DNA of 10,586 bases from Flavobacteriales bacterium UBA1959 (GCA_002336085.1 DDEH01000029.1:1-10586); one strand, 5' to 3'; positions 1-7,525 are shown, counted from the stretch's first letter. Notes: generated by a model not told the origin, from the letters alone. Program-made: numbers and translations.

Positions 1-229
1 AAATGCCCGTGGACGGTGATGGAATTCCAATGACATTGAAGCTCAATTCGTCTCGCAGACTCGCAAAGAATTTGTCGCCACTTGCACCGTCGTACAGCAT
101 GACCAAAAGCTCGTTGGGTATATGTTCAGTTTCGGAAGCGGAAATTTGTGCATTGAGAGCCGAGAAGTTGGAAAGCATTCCAACAAAAAGCATCGCAAAG
201 GCCGCCGCGTGAGATATTCGTTGTTTCAT
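1..229 (-). CDS. Secreted protein, N-terminal fragment (possible subtilisin-like peptidase prodomain)
   Basis: This gene reads leftward off the window edge, and 76 codons are visible. The first 27 residues form a clear Sec signal peptide: a basic start (MKQR), a hydrophobic core (roughly residues 8-25), and an Ala-Leu-Asn-Ala-Gln cleavage region ('NAQ' style, common in Bacteroidota exported proteins). The mature part begins around residue 28 and contains a segment with IPNELLVML at residues 37-45, followed by DGASGDKFFASLRDE (47-61). That pattern (pro-Asn-Glu-Leu-Leu-Val, then an acidic/Gly turn and a helix) resembles the inhibitor-like prodomain that precedes subtilisin-family (S8) catalytic domains. 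No catalytic residues are inside the window, so the peptidase reading is a guess; the signal peptide is secure. It is divergent from asnB across a 96-base gap. ATG at 229-227 is the start because it sits directly before the signal sequence. Confidence 0.75.
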   Translation of the reverse strand, partial: MKQRISHAAAFAMLFVGMLSNFSALNAQISASETEHIPNELLVMLYDGASGDKFFASLRDELSFNVIGIPSPSTGI

Positions 230-245
230 TTTCGAGAGGTTCCGT

Positions 246-253
246 CAAAAATA
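246..253 (-). promoter_or_regulatory. Candidate Bacteroidota -7 element for the left-edge secreted gene
   Basis: On the minus strand this reads TATTTTTG, an exact match to the Bacteroidota -7 consensus TAnnTTTG, placed 16 bases before the ATG at 229. The expected -33 TTTG is only approximated by TTTC (280-277), with a 23-base spacer, at the long end of what is usual. An exact 8-base match with two free positions is not rare in AT-rich DNA, so this is a candidate only. Confidence 0.35.
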
Positions 254-265
254 TGATGGATTTGT

Positions 266-284
266 CAGGTTTTTATGAAACCTG
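266..284. repeat. Perfect 7-bp inverted repeat between divergent secreted-protein gene and asnB
   Basis: The sequence is CAGGTTT, a 5-base loop TTATG, then AAACCTG. It lies in the 96-base divergent intergenic region, 41 bases before the asnB ATG, and overlaps the likely -33 region of the leftward gene. It could be a regulator-binding site or an RNA hairpin in the asnB leader. No T-run follows on either strand, so it is not a typical intrinsic terminator. The symmetry is directly visible; the function is inferred. Confidence 0.4.
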
Positions 285-325
285 CGTGTACAGTTTACGT
301 ATTCATGTCACTCATACTAACAAAC

Positions 326-2023
326 ATGTGTTCTATTACCGCCATTCTCAACGCTACTGGATCTGCTGAGCAGCTCCGTTCTGTTGCACTTGATGTATCA
401 AAACTTCAGCGTCATCGGGGACCAGACTGGTCGGGTGTTTACCAAAGTGACCACGCTGTACTTGTTCATGAGCGACTCGCTATAGTGGATGTCACAAGCG
501 GTTCACAGCCTTTGATCGACCCTGAATATCAAACTGCATTGGCCGTAAACGGTGAAATCTACAACCACAAGAACATTCGCCAGTCCACATCAAGTTATCC
601 CTATCAAACTGGGAGCGACTGCGAAGTCATCTTAGCTCTATATCGGGATAAGGGGGCTGAATTGGTACACGCATTGGAGGGAATGTTTGCCTTCGTTCTT
701 TTTGATCCTCGCGACAATTCCTGGCTCATCGCACGTGATTCAATTGGAATTATTCCACTGTATTTCGGGCACGATAAAAATGGTTCGCTTCTGGTGGCTT
801 CTGAAATGAAAGGAATTGAGCATCTGTGCGAAGACGTATCCGAATTTCCTCCGGGCCATTACTGGAAGTCTTCAGGTGATGCGCCTATCCGTTATTTTGA
901 CGAAGCGTGGATGGATTGGAAGAAATCACCAAAAAAATCATTTGACAAAGACGAATTGCGCGATCAATTGACGGAATCAATACGTACACACTTGATGGGC
1001 GACGTGCCATACGGCCTGCTCATCAGTGGTGGGCTCGACTCCAGCGTCATCGCTGCCGTAGCCCAGAATTTCTCTAAAAATCGAGTGGATGACGATGGAA
1101 ACAGCGAAGCGTGGTGGCCTCGGGTTCACAGCTTTAGTATCGGACTTGAAGGCAGTCCAGATGTCGCAGCCGCACAGAAAGTAGCGGAACATATTGGTAC
1201 AGTGCATCACCCGCTAATGTTTACCATCCAAGAAGGTATCGATTCGCTTGAAGATGTCATCCGACACATTGAAACGTATGATGTGACAACCATTCGCGCT
1301 TCCACTCCTATGTACCTCATGGCCCGACAAATCAAGGCCATGGGAATTAAAATGGTTCTCTCTGGTGAAGGGGCCGACGAACTCTTTGGCGGCTATCTCT
1401 ACTTCCACCTTGCACCCGATGCTAAGGAATTTCATGAAGAAACAGTGCGAAAAGTATTGGCGCTGAGCAAGTACGACTGCTCTCGTGCGAATAAGTCCAT
1501 GATGGCTTGGGGCATTGAAACACGTGTTCCGTTTCTCCACAAGCCGTTCGTCGACTACGCCATGAATTTGGATCCAACAGCAAAAATGGGTGGCAATGGA
1601 AAAATCGAAAAACACATCTTGCGTGAAGCCTTTGACGGAATCATTCCCGATGAAATCCTGTGGAGACAAAAAGAGCAATTTTCAGATGGGGTGGGATACG
1701 GTTGGATCGATGGATTAAAAGACCATGCCGCATCCAAAGTGAGCGATGATGAGATGAGCCGATCAGCGGTTCGTTTTCCCATCAACACCCCCGATACCAA
1801 AGAAGGATACTATTATCGAACACTATTTGAAAAGCACTTCTCCAGTTCAGCTGCTGCCAATTGTGTGCCCGGAGGAAAGTCCGTGGCCTGCAGCACAGAA
1901 AAAGCTCTCGAATGGAGCGAAAGCCTGAAAAATATAATGGATCCATCTGGACGGGCGGTGACGGATGTGCACCAGGACGGCTACAACGAAGAAAACGAAA
2001 AGAAGTCTAACGATAAGAATTAA
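326..2023 (+). CDS. asnB: Asparagine synthetase B, glutamine-hydrolysing
   Basis: This cytoplasmic enzyme makes asparagine from aspartate, glutamine and ATP. The 565-residue product has the two expected domains. The N-terminal class II glutaminase domain starts MCSI, with nucleophile Cys2 (exposed by Met removal), RHRGPDWSG (29-37), HERLAIVD (48-55), NGEIYN (75-80) and Asp98. The C-terminal synthetase domain has the ATP PP-loop SGGLDSS (234-240) and SGEGADELFGGY (346-357). The open frame extends 17 codons further upstream to an ATG at 275, but only the ATG at 326 puts Cys at position 2, which is essential in this family, so 326 is chosen. No clear ribosome-binding site precedes it. Length and motifs match E. 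coli AsnB (about 554 aa). The last dozen residues (NEENEKKSNDKN) are a charged tail beyond the usual end. Its stop codon lies 3 bases from that of the convergent terC-like gene. Confidence 0.97.
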   Translation: MCSITAILNATGSAEQLRSVALDVSKLQRHRGPDWSGVYQSDHAVLVHERLAIVDVTSGSQPLIDPEYQTALAVNGEIYNHKNIRQSTSSYPYQTGSDCEVILALYRDKGAELVHALEGMFAFVLFDPRDNSWLIARDSIGIIPLYFGHDKNGSLLVASEMKGIEHLCEDVSEFPPGHYWKSSGDAPIRYFDEAWMDWKKSPKKSFDKDELRDQLTESIRTHLMGDVPYGLLISGGLDSSVIAAVAQNFSKNRVDDDGNSEAWWPRVHSFSIGLEGSPDVAAAQKVAEHIGTVHHPLMFTIQEGIDSLEDVIRHIETYDVTTIRASTPMYLMARQIKAMGIKMVLSGEGADELFGGYLYFHLAPDAKEFHEETVRKVLALSKYDCSRANKSMMAWGIETRVPFLHKPFVDYAMNLDPTAKMGGNGKIEKHILREAFDGIIPDEILWRQKEQFSDGVGYGWIDGLKDHAASKVSDDEMSRSAVRFPINTPDTKEGYYYRTLFEKHFSSSAAANCVPGGKSVACSTEKALEWSESLKNIMDPSGRAVTDVHQDGYNEENEKKSNDKN

Positions 2024-2026
2024 AGT

Positions 2027-2788
2027 TCAAATCGTCTTTGACAGGCGTCTTTGATAGCGAGATTGCACGAGATCAACCAAGATCAAAACTGTCACCGAGA
2101 AATAAAATGTGGTCTTGTTTAACGCTTGCACCTCTCCTCCAAACAGGGTAAGATGCGCAAGGTGTCCGCCTTCTGAGAGCAGCATAACACCGACCAACAA
2201 TAAAATAAACAAACCGAGCACTTCATAAGCTCGGTTTTTTCGCAAGAATTCCGCAACACGATTAGCCAAAGCGAGCATAACAATGCCACTGATGATGATA
2301 CTCGTGATCATCACAGGAATGGAATCGGTCAGCGCAATGGCAGTGAGTACGGAGTCAAACGAAAAGACAACATTCATCAGAATGATTGCAGCAATCGCAG
2401 ACCCTGCCTTTTTCTTAGTTCCGCCCGACTGATGGCCATGCAAATCCCCCGCTAGCATATGCCAAACTTCCTTGATCGCTGTGTACACTATGAATGCGCC
2501 GCCCACCATAGCAATCAAGCTATGACCATTAAATTCCCCGGTAATAAATGGGTCCCAATGGACCGAAAAAATGGCCGATTCAAAGAGCGATATCAGCTGA
2601 ACCAGCACCACCAATAAAATCAAACGCATCGCAACAGCACCAATAATCCCAATGCGCTGTACTCGTGTACGTTCGTTGTCATTGACTCTACTAGATTCTA
2701 TCGCTATATAAAGCAAGTTATCAATGCCTAAAACAGCCTCAAGTGCCACGAGCATCAAGAGTGTAGAAATCAATTCAATCCATTCCAT
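2027..2788 (-). CDS. TerC-family integral membrane protein (putative metal-ion exporter)
   Basis: The 253-residue protein is strongly hydrophobic, with about seven membrane segments. It carries the two signature acidic motifs of the TerC family: EAVLGIDNLLYIAI (17-30, with Glu17, Asp23, Asn24) and FSFDSVLTAI (142-151, with Asp145), each inside a membrane helix. A His/Lys-containing cytoplasmic-type loop (HGHQSGGTKKK, 117-127) separates the two halves. Studied members of this family (for example E. coli Alx and Bacillus MeeF/MeeY) act in manganese export or metal loading of secreted proteins; tellurite resistance is the historical name. The substrate here cannot be told. It is the last gene of the leftward run, 11 bases after the nitroreductase gene, so it is probably co-transcribed. 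ATG at 2788 gives the standard family N-terminus. Confidence 0.93.
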   Translation of the reverse strand: MEWIELISTLLMLVALEAVLGIDNLLYIAIESSRVNDNERTRVQRIGIIGAVAMRLILLVVLVQLISLFESAIFSVHWDPFITGEFNGHSLIAMVGGAFIVYTAIKEVWHMLAGDLHGHQSGGTKKKAGSAIAAIILMNVVFSFDSVLTAIALTDSIPVMITSIIISGIVMLALANRVAEFLRKNRAYEVLGLFILLLVGVMLLSEGGHLAHLTLFGGEVQALNKTTFYFSVTVLILVDLVQSRYQRRLSKTI

Positions 2789-2799
2789 ATTCGCTGATT

Positions 2800-3579
2800 T
2801 TAGTGCACAAAAATGGCCCTGCTGGGATCGAAGCGAAAACGAGGACCATAGAGACCTCCTTTTGCCCTCTTTCCAACAGAAATTGCCATATTAATTCCCG
2901 CACGTCTTGGCAAGCCCAACAGTTCTTTGACTCGTTTAGAGTCCAATCCCTCCATCGGGCATGAATCAAAGCCCTCTGCTCGCACGGCGAGCATGAAGTT
3001 TTCAGCTGCCAAGGCTGTTGACTTATGAGCCCACGTGGACATTTGCCCCAGATGAATCGGCTCTCTCGGTGTCGGCTTACGCATTCCACGAAACGTCAAC
3101 CAGAGGTATTTAAACGGACGGAAGATTCCAAAGGGGCCTTGGCTATAAACGATTTTAGTGATTTTACTAAAATATTGCAGTGCCTTTGGGGAAGTCTGCG
3201 GATTGGCTTTGAGAATTTCCAGCATGTGATCATTGTTTGCTTTCCAGCGGTCTGGACGAGCCACAAAAACAACAATCTCTTTGGCTGTTTCCGCGGCTGG
3301 CTGACCTAAGCAATACTTCGCTAATTCTTTCTTTTTTTCCGCAGATCGCACCCAATGGATTTCCCAAACTTGCAAGTTGGACGAGCTTGGAGCGAGCAAT
3401 GCGGCATCCATTGCTCGGCGCATAACCTCCTCAGGTACAGCTTCTTCCGTAAAGATACGGATGCTTCTGCGGGATTCAACGACATCGTAAAATGCACGTG
3501 CATTCGTTATCGGAGCTTCAAGAGGCTCGCGCTTTGATTTGCGAGCCTCCGTTGAATCAAAAACACTGACCTTAACCAT
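2800..3579 (-). CDS. Nitroreductase-family FMN-dependent oxidoreductase
   Basis: The 259-residue soluble protein has the nitroreductase fold signature: an Arg-rich FMN-phosphate motif ESRRSIRIF (35-43), APSSSNLQ (63-70) for flavin contact, and a C-terminal CPMEG (207-211) before GKRAKGGLYGPRFR (236-249). The family uses bound FMN and NAD(P)H to reduce varied substrates (nitroaromatics, quinones, enones), and some members do dehalogenation or special biosynthetic steps; the natural substrate here is unknown. It is slightly longer than the roughly 200-220 residues of simple nitroreductases, the extra length being an insert around residues 120-175 with many aromatic and basic residues. Its ATG overlaps the 3' end of deoA by 8 bases, so its translation is probably coupled to deoA. 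Why it sits in a nucleoside operon is not evident. Confidence 0.93.
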   Translation of the reverse strand: MVKVSVFDSTEARKSKREPLEAPITNARAFYDVVESRRSIRIFTEEAVPEEVMRRAMDAALLAPSSSNLQVWEIHWVRSAEKKKELAKYCLGQPAAETAKEIVVFVARPDRWKANNDHMLEILKANPQTSPKALQYFSKITKIVYSQGPFGIFRPFKYLWLTFRGMRKPTPREPIHLGQMSTWAHKSTALAAENFMLAVRAEGFDSCPMEGLDSKRVKELLGLPRRAGINMAISVGKRAKGGLYGPRFRFDPSRAIFVH

Positions 3580-4918
3580 GCGCCTGGGGTAATTTATATT
3601 GTTTAATAATCACATCTTTTGCGACAAAATGTTGGGGTTCGCCCACTTGAATCGCATCAACTATTCGCCTAGCAGCTGCCTCAAACCCCACTTCATCTCG
3701 GGCATGAATCATGGCAATAGGCTGATCCAAGTGGCAAATATCGCCCGGCCTCATCCAGCCAGAACATCCTACTGCGTGGTCGATGGATTGTCCTGTAAAG
3801 GTCCGTCCTCCGCCCAAAGCAACAATGGCCATTCCCAACTGCCTTGTATCCAACTTCAAAATAGCCTTGCCGTGCCATTCTTCTGGCGGGAAAAGCGGTC
3901 TAATTACTGGTGCCTTGGAGCACATCTGATCAAACGAACTGAGAACATCAACACTTCCTCCCATACCATGGATAGATCGTTCGAAAATCTCTGCTGCACG
4001 TCCCGATCGATGGGCATCATCCAAAACCCTGAGCGCTTCATTCTCATCCGCACAAAGGCCCGACAAAAGAAGGTTTTGAACAGCCAATGCCCACGTAACC
4101 TCGCGAAGCCTTTTGGAGTCTAAATCCCCTTTCAAAAAAGCAATAGCTTCTGCAACTTCTAGCACATTTCCAGCAGTATTGGCCAATGGTTCGTTCATAT
4201 CGGTCAGCAAGGCAGTAGTTGGCATCCCAGCCGCAGAGCCAACTGAACATAGCGATTGCGCGAGCTCCCATGCCAATTCAGAATTGGCCATAAAGGCACC
4301 ATTTCCCACCTTGATGTCCATGACCAGCGATTGCAAACCTGCAGCCAATTTTTTCGATAATATACTTGCTGTAATCAAACCATATTGCTCCACTGTGGCT
4401 GTGACATCTCGGGTGGCATACATCCGTTGGTCCGCTGGAGCGAGGTCAGTAGTTTGGCCAACGATGGCAAATCCTGTTTCAGCTACCACGCGTTTGAAAT
4501 GATCAACCCCATGCCCTGTATTGTAACCGGGAATCGATTCCAGTTTATCGATGGTGCCTCCAGTATGCGCCAATCCTCGGCCCGCAATCATCGGAACAAA
4601 TCCACCACACGCAGCCAATAACGGAGCGAGCAGGAAAGAGACGGTATCACCAACACCTCCAGTAGAATGCTTGTCCAAAATAGGTCCATTCAACGCCTCT
4701 GCACTCCAGTCCAATACCTTGCCCGAATCCCGCATAGCCAGCGTGAGGTCCGTGCGTTCTTGGGTATTAAAATCTTGGAAATAAGCCGCCATTGAAAACG
4801 CTGCGATTTGCGCATCCGTCACTTCATTCGACGTAACACCCGCAACAAACTGATGCACTTCCTCCGAGGAGAGAGCTTGGCCATCGCGCTTCTTTTGAAT
4901 GATTTCAGGGATCAGCAA
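3572..4918 (-). CDS. deoA: Thymidine phosphorylase
   Basis: It catalyses phosphorolysis of thymidine (and deoxyuridine) to the base plus 2-deoxyribose 1-phosphate in the cytoplasm. The 448-residue product shows all family blocks: DKHSTGGVGD (82-91, phosphate and base contacts), the signature GRGLAHTGGTIDKLES (113-128), YATRDVTATV (167-176, base-binding Arg170), ITASILSKKLA (182-192, Ser185 and Lys189), and MDIKVGNGAFM (200-210). The KVGNGAFM form and the AACGG..PM context fit the DeoA type rather than the broader pyrimidine-nucleoside phosphorylase (KTGxGAFM). The start is TTG at 4918-4916: it gives MLIPEIIQKKRDG, aligning with E. coli MFLAQEIIRKKRDG residue for residue, and no in-frame ATG lies between it and the upstream stop. 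It lies 22 bases after the nucleoside transporter gene and overlaps the nitroreductase gene by 8 bases. Confidence 0.97.
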   Translation of the reverse strand: MLIPEIIQKKRDGQALSSEEVHQFVAGVTSNEVTDAQIAAFSMAAYFQDFNTQERTDLTLAMRDSGKVLDWSAEALNGPILDKHSTGGVGDTVSFLLAPLLAACGGFVPMIAGRGLAHTGGTIDKLESIPGYNTGHGVDHFKRVVAETGFAIVGQTTDLAPADQRMYATRDVTATVEQYGLITASILSKKLAAGLQSLVMDIKVGNGAFMANSELAWELAQSLCSVGSAAGMPTTALLTDMNEPLANTAGNVLEVAEAIAFLKGDLDSKRLREVTWALAVQNLLLSGLCADENEALRVLDDAHRSGRAAEIFERSIHGMGGSVDVLSSFDQMCSKAPVIRPLFPPEEWHGKAILKLDTRQLGMAIVALGGGRTFTGQSIDHAVGCSGWMRPGDICHLDQPIAMIHARDEVGFEAAARRIVDAIQVGEPQHFVAKDVIIKQYKLPQAHG

Positions 4919-4935
4919 AACAACAAATATTTCAT
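4912..4935 (-). other. Seven-codon mini-ORF overlapping the deoA TTG start
   Basis: Five bases after the transporter stop codon, an ATG (4935-4933) opens a seven-codon frame (MKYLLFC, stop TGA 4914-4912) that runs out of frame across the deoA TTG start at 4918-4916. Ribosomes starting here would stop a few bases past the deoA start, which is a geometry that allows translational coupling by re-initiation. It may equally be chance: the frame is very short and no ribosome-binding site is evident. Confidence 0.25.
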
Positions 4936-4940
4936 GGGAT

Positions 4941-6203
4941 TCAAAGCGATAAAAAGAGTCCTGCGATCGTAGCCGACATCAAATTGGAGAGCGTAGCGGC
5001 CAGCACGGCTTTCAGACCAAAACGCGCAATATCAGCGCGACGACTCGGTGCCAGTGACCCCAACCCGCCGAGCAAAATGGCAATGGACGAAAGATTGGCA
5101 AAGCCACAAAGCGCAAACGAAATAATTGCTTTTGTTTTTTCAGAAAGAATGACCGGTGCAGCATCACTGAGGTAGGGAGCAAAATTTAAATAAGCCACGA
5201 ATTCATTGACCACTAATTTTTGACCAATGAATGAACCCGCCACCAAGGCTTCACTCCACGGCACCCCTATAATAAATGCCAGTGGAGAAAAGAGGTAGCC
5301 CAAAATCAACTCCAAGGTCAGATCGGGAAATCCGAACCAACCTCCTACGCCGCCAAACAATCCATTTACGAGCGCAATTAGGCCAACAAAAGCCAGCAAC
5401 ATCGCCCCCACATTCATGGCCAATTTTAATCCAGATGCCGCACCACTCGCCGCTGCATCTATGACATTTACAGCCTGCCCATCCTGTTGTTCCTTCATTT
5501 CACTCTCGGACAAATCCTCCTGCGGCTCCTCCGTTTCGGGCATGATGAGTTTAGCAAACATCAATCCACCTGGAGCCGCCATGAACGATGCGGCAATGAG
5601 GTACTCCAACGGAACGCCAAGGGAAGCATAGCCCGCGAGCACAGAACCTGCAACAGACGCCAAGCCGCCGACCATTACAGCAAACAATTCTGACTGAGTC
5701 ATCCTCTTGATAAAAGGACGCACAACGAGTGGAGCTTCCGTCTGACCCACAAAAATATTTGCAGTTGCCGAAAGGCTTTCGGCACGAGAAGTTTGAAGAA
5801 CTTTTCGCAATCCACCTCCCAGCAGGTTGATCACCCACTGCATAATCCCCAAGTGGTATAAAACGGCAATCAAAGACGAAAAGAACACGATCACAGGAAG
5901 CACCCGCACAGCAAACACAAAACCTGAACCCTCAAAGAGCTCAAACATGCGGTCGGAATTTAGCCCACCAAAAATAAAGGTGATACCATCATTTCCATAG
6001 TCAATGACTTTTTGGACGCCCGAAGAAATGCTCAAAAGCGCCGATTTACCAGCTGGGAAATAAAGCACAAGAGCGCCGAAAAAAAGTTGAATCGCAAAAG
6101 CTCCTGCTACCGTTCGCAAACGAATGGAGGTTCGATGATGGGAAGCCAAAACAGCAATTCCAATCAGAACGAACATTCCCACTACACTGATCAATATCGA
6201 CAT
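4941..6203 (-). CDS. Concentrative nucleoside transporter (CNT/NupC family)
   Basis: This inner-membrane symporter imports nucleosides, with Na+ (or H+) as the driving ion in the family. The 420-residue product closely resembles Vibrio cholerae CNT (418 aa). From the ATG at 6203, the nucleoside-contact motif GQTEAP places Gln154, Thr155 and Glu156 at the numbering known from vcCNT, with Asn149 and Val152 of the sodium site also present. The second half has NEFVAYL (Glu334) and ALCGFANLSSIAILLGGLGS with Phe368, Asn370 and Ser373, offset by two from vcCNT. Conservation of the Na+-site residues suggests Na+ coupling. An acidic linker (about 224-243) separates the two halves. An in-frame TTG three codons upstream (6212) is less likely than the ATG. 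It is co-directional with deoA (22 bases downstream) and follows the unknown barrel gene by 62 bases. Purine versus pyrimidine preference cannot be read from sequence. Confidence 0.96.
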   Translation of the reverse strand: MSILISVVGMFVLIGIAVLASHHRTSIRLRTVAGAFAIQLFFGALVLYFPAGKSALLSISSGVQKVIDYGNDGITFIFGGLNSDRMFELFEGSGFVFAVRVLPVIVFFSSLIAVLYHLGIMQWVINLLGGGLRKVLQTSRAESLSATANIFVGQTEAPLVVRPFIKRMTQSELFAVMVGGLASVAGSVLAGYASLGVPLEYLIAASFMAAPGGLMFAKLIMPETEEPQEDLSESEMKEQQDGQAVNVIDAAASGAASGLKLAMNVGAMLLAFVGLIALVNGLFGGVGGWFGFPDLTLELILGYLFSPLAFIIGVPWSEALVAGSFIGQKLVVNEFVAYLNFAPYLSDAAPVILSEKTKAIISFALCGFANLSSIAILLGGLGSLAPSRRADIARFGLKAVLAATLSNLMSATIAGLFLSL

Positions 6204-6265
6204 GTGGCCCAAGCTACAACGGCAATGACCACTTTTGTCATTTCATGAATAACGCGTTGAAATCT

Positions 6266-7525
6266 TCAATTAGAAGGAGCCCACTTTGAGCGCGTTGTTT
6301 GCTGCCATTGAATCCCTAGTGCAATACTGGTTCCGGTCCAGTTTTTTGGACCAATGGACGAGACACTTAAATCATCAGAATTAAAACCAGCGCATTGAAC
6401 AGTTAACAAAGCCTTCGTTGAGGCATTCATTGAATATCCCAGCCTTGATCGCAACTCCCAACTCCACCAAGAGTTTGAATGAAAGCCGCTCAACTCATTG
6501 CTGCGTAAACGATCAAACGACTGATGCCCGCATTCCCCCTGAGCACGCCACTGCCACTTAGTATGTTTCATTTCAAGCCACATCTGGCTCGTGTGCGTAA
6601 CATGATCGTAGTGTCGAATGCCTTGGTCTTGAACAAATTCACTGGAAAGACTTGCTCCCCATTGCCATCCTCCGATTTCTGGGGCTGTATAGCCTGCTTT
6701 CGCTTTCCAAAGCAACCAAAGTCGAGGAGACAGAAGATCATTGGATGAAAAGACCAATGCAGACCTAGGGTCCCGAGATTTAACCACCAACCCACCAACG
6801 CCTTCACCATTCAACCAATTCACGAACCCCAATTGATCATACTTGACTTGTCCCCAGAGAAGTCCTGCTGATTCGCTTCGTTTTTGGTTCACGAGTGGCA
6901 GTTTGTGAATGCCGCGAACCCGTTTAAAAAGACTTCTACGAAAAGTCGCTTCAACCTGAAACTCATTTCGATCATAGCCCCACAATTGCTGATAGTTGCA
7001 AGACCGTCGTGCAATGCTAATGTGCCCAGATTTCTCCTCCAGCGCCCAGCGTATTCCAACCTGTCCCGTGCGAGAAGTGCGATCCAGGAGGATCCATTGA
7101 GTGCGAAACCGCCAGTGCCTTTCAAAGTCCGATACTTTATCCACTTCTGCACGCAACCAAGCGTTCATCCACGGATTTAATGTGCGCGTTAATTCCACAT
7201 CTGCAGAAAAGTCACTCCTATCCAAATCCAAGCCAATCGCCTCAATTTTCCGAGCATCTGTTCTCCACACGAGTTTCTGCTGATTGATCAACTTTGAACC
7301 TTGGTATGCGCCATCCAAGAGCATGACCGGCGCACCCAACGACGCATCAAAACGTGTTGGATTCGTTTCCCAACCGCTTCGGGCAGCAAATAAAACCTCA
7401 TGCTCAGATTGCCCCACAATCTCCTCTACTCCGATTGCAGAGCAGCAGATAACAGTAAGCAAAAGATGCCGGATCTGTTGTTTGGTAGGTAAAAAAAGAG
7501 TCAACGGTTGCATAAAAGAGCGCAT
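6266..7525 (-). CDS. Unrecognised exported protein, probable outer-membrane beta-barrel
   Basis: I do not recognise this 419-residue protein as any named family. The N-terminus has a basic stretch (KQQIRH, 15-20), a hydrophobic core (LLLTVICCSAIGV, 21-33) and a plausible signal cleavage after VGQ (37-39), so it is likely exported; a start at Met5 (7513) would work as well. The mature part has no membrane helices. It is built from runs of alternating polar and hydrophobic residues, for example KLVWRTDARKIEAIGLDLD (84-102), DFSADVELTR (105-114), RHWRFRTQWILLD (136-148) and TSIALGIQWQQ (399-409), joined by short turns, as in beta-barrels. It has about 23 Trp in 419 residues, many at strand ends, as in aromatic girdles. 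It does not end in the Phe of classical porins. It sits between cdd (57 bases) and the nucleoside transporter gene (62 bases), so a role in nucleoside passage through the outer membrane is the contextual guess. Confidence 0.85.
   Translation of the reverse strand: MRSFMQPLTLFLPTKQQIRHLLLTVICCSAIGVEEIVGQSEHEVLFAARSGWETNPTRFDASLGAPVMLLDGAYQGSKLINQQKLVWRTDARKIEAIGLDLDRSDFSADVELTRTLNPWMNAWLRAEVDKVSDFERHWRFRTQWILLDRTSRTGQVGIRWALEEKSGHISIARRSCNYQQLWGYDRNEFQVEATFRRSLFKRVRGIHKLPLVNQKRSESAGLLWGQVKYDQLGFVNWLNGEGVGGLVVKSRDPRSALVFSSNDLLSPRLWLLWKAKAGYTAPEIGGWQWGASLSSEFVQDQGIRHYDHVTHTSQMWLEMKHTKWQWRAQGECGHQSFDRLRSNELSGFHSNSWWSWELRSRLGYSMNASTKALLTVQCAGFNSDDLSVSSIGPKNWTGTSIALGIQWQQTTRSKWAPSN

Noticed and set aside
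257..297. Possible promoter for asnB (TGGATTTG at 257-264, or TACAGTTT at 289-296 with TTTG at 261-264)
   Set aside because: Both deviate from TAnnTTTG, and the spacing to a -33 box is too long or the box is missing.
275..325. Upstream ATG that would lengthen AsnB by 17 residues
   Set aside because: It would bury the catalytic Cys that must be the first residue after Met removal in class II glutaminases; the ATG at 326 is required.
1214..1678. Open frame of 154 codons on the minus strand inside asnB
   Set aside because: It lies wholly antisense to a strongly conserved gene and its translation has no recognisable features.
3599..4123. Open frame of 174 codons on the plus strand inside deoA
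   Set aside because: It is antisense to conserved deoA sequence, and the translation looks like a shadow with no domain or signal.
6204..6212. TTG start three codons upstream of the nucleoside transporter ATG
   Set aside because: The ATG at 6203 gives residue numbering that coincides with V. cholerae CNT at the Gln-Thr-Glu motif, and an ATG is the commoner start.
6224..6242. Hairpin AATGAC-N7-GTCATT between the barrel gene and the transporter gene
   Set aside because: The 6-bp stem has no T-run on the minus strand, so it is not a credible terminator; it may be chance or an mRNA processing site, with nothing to decide.
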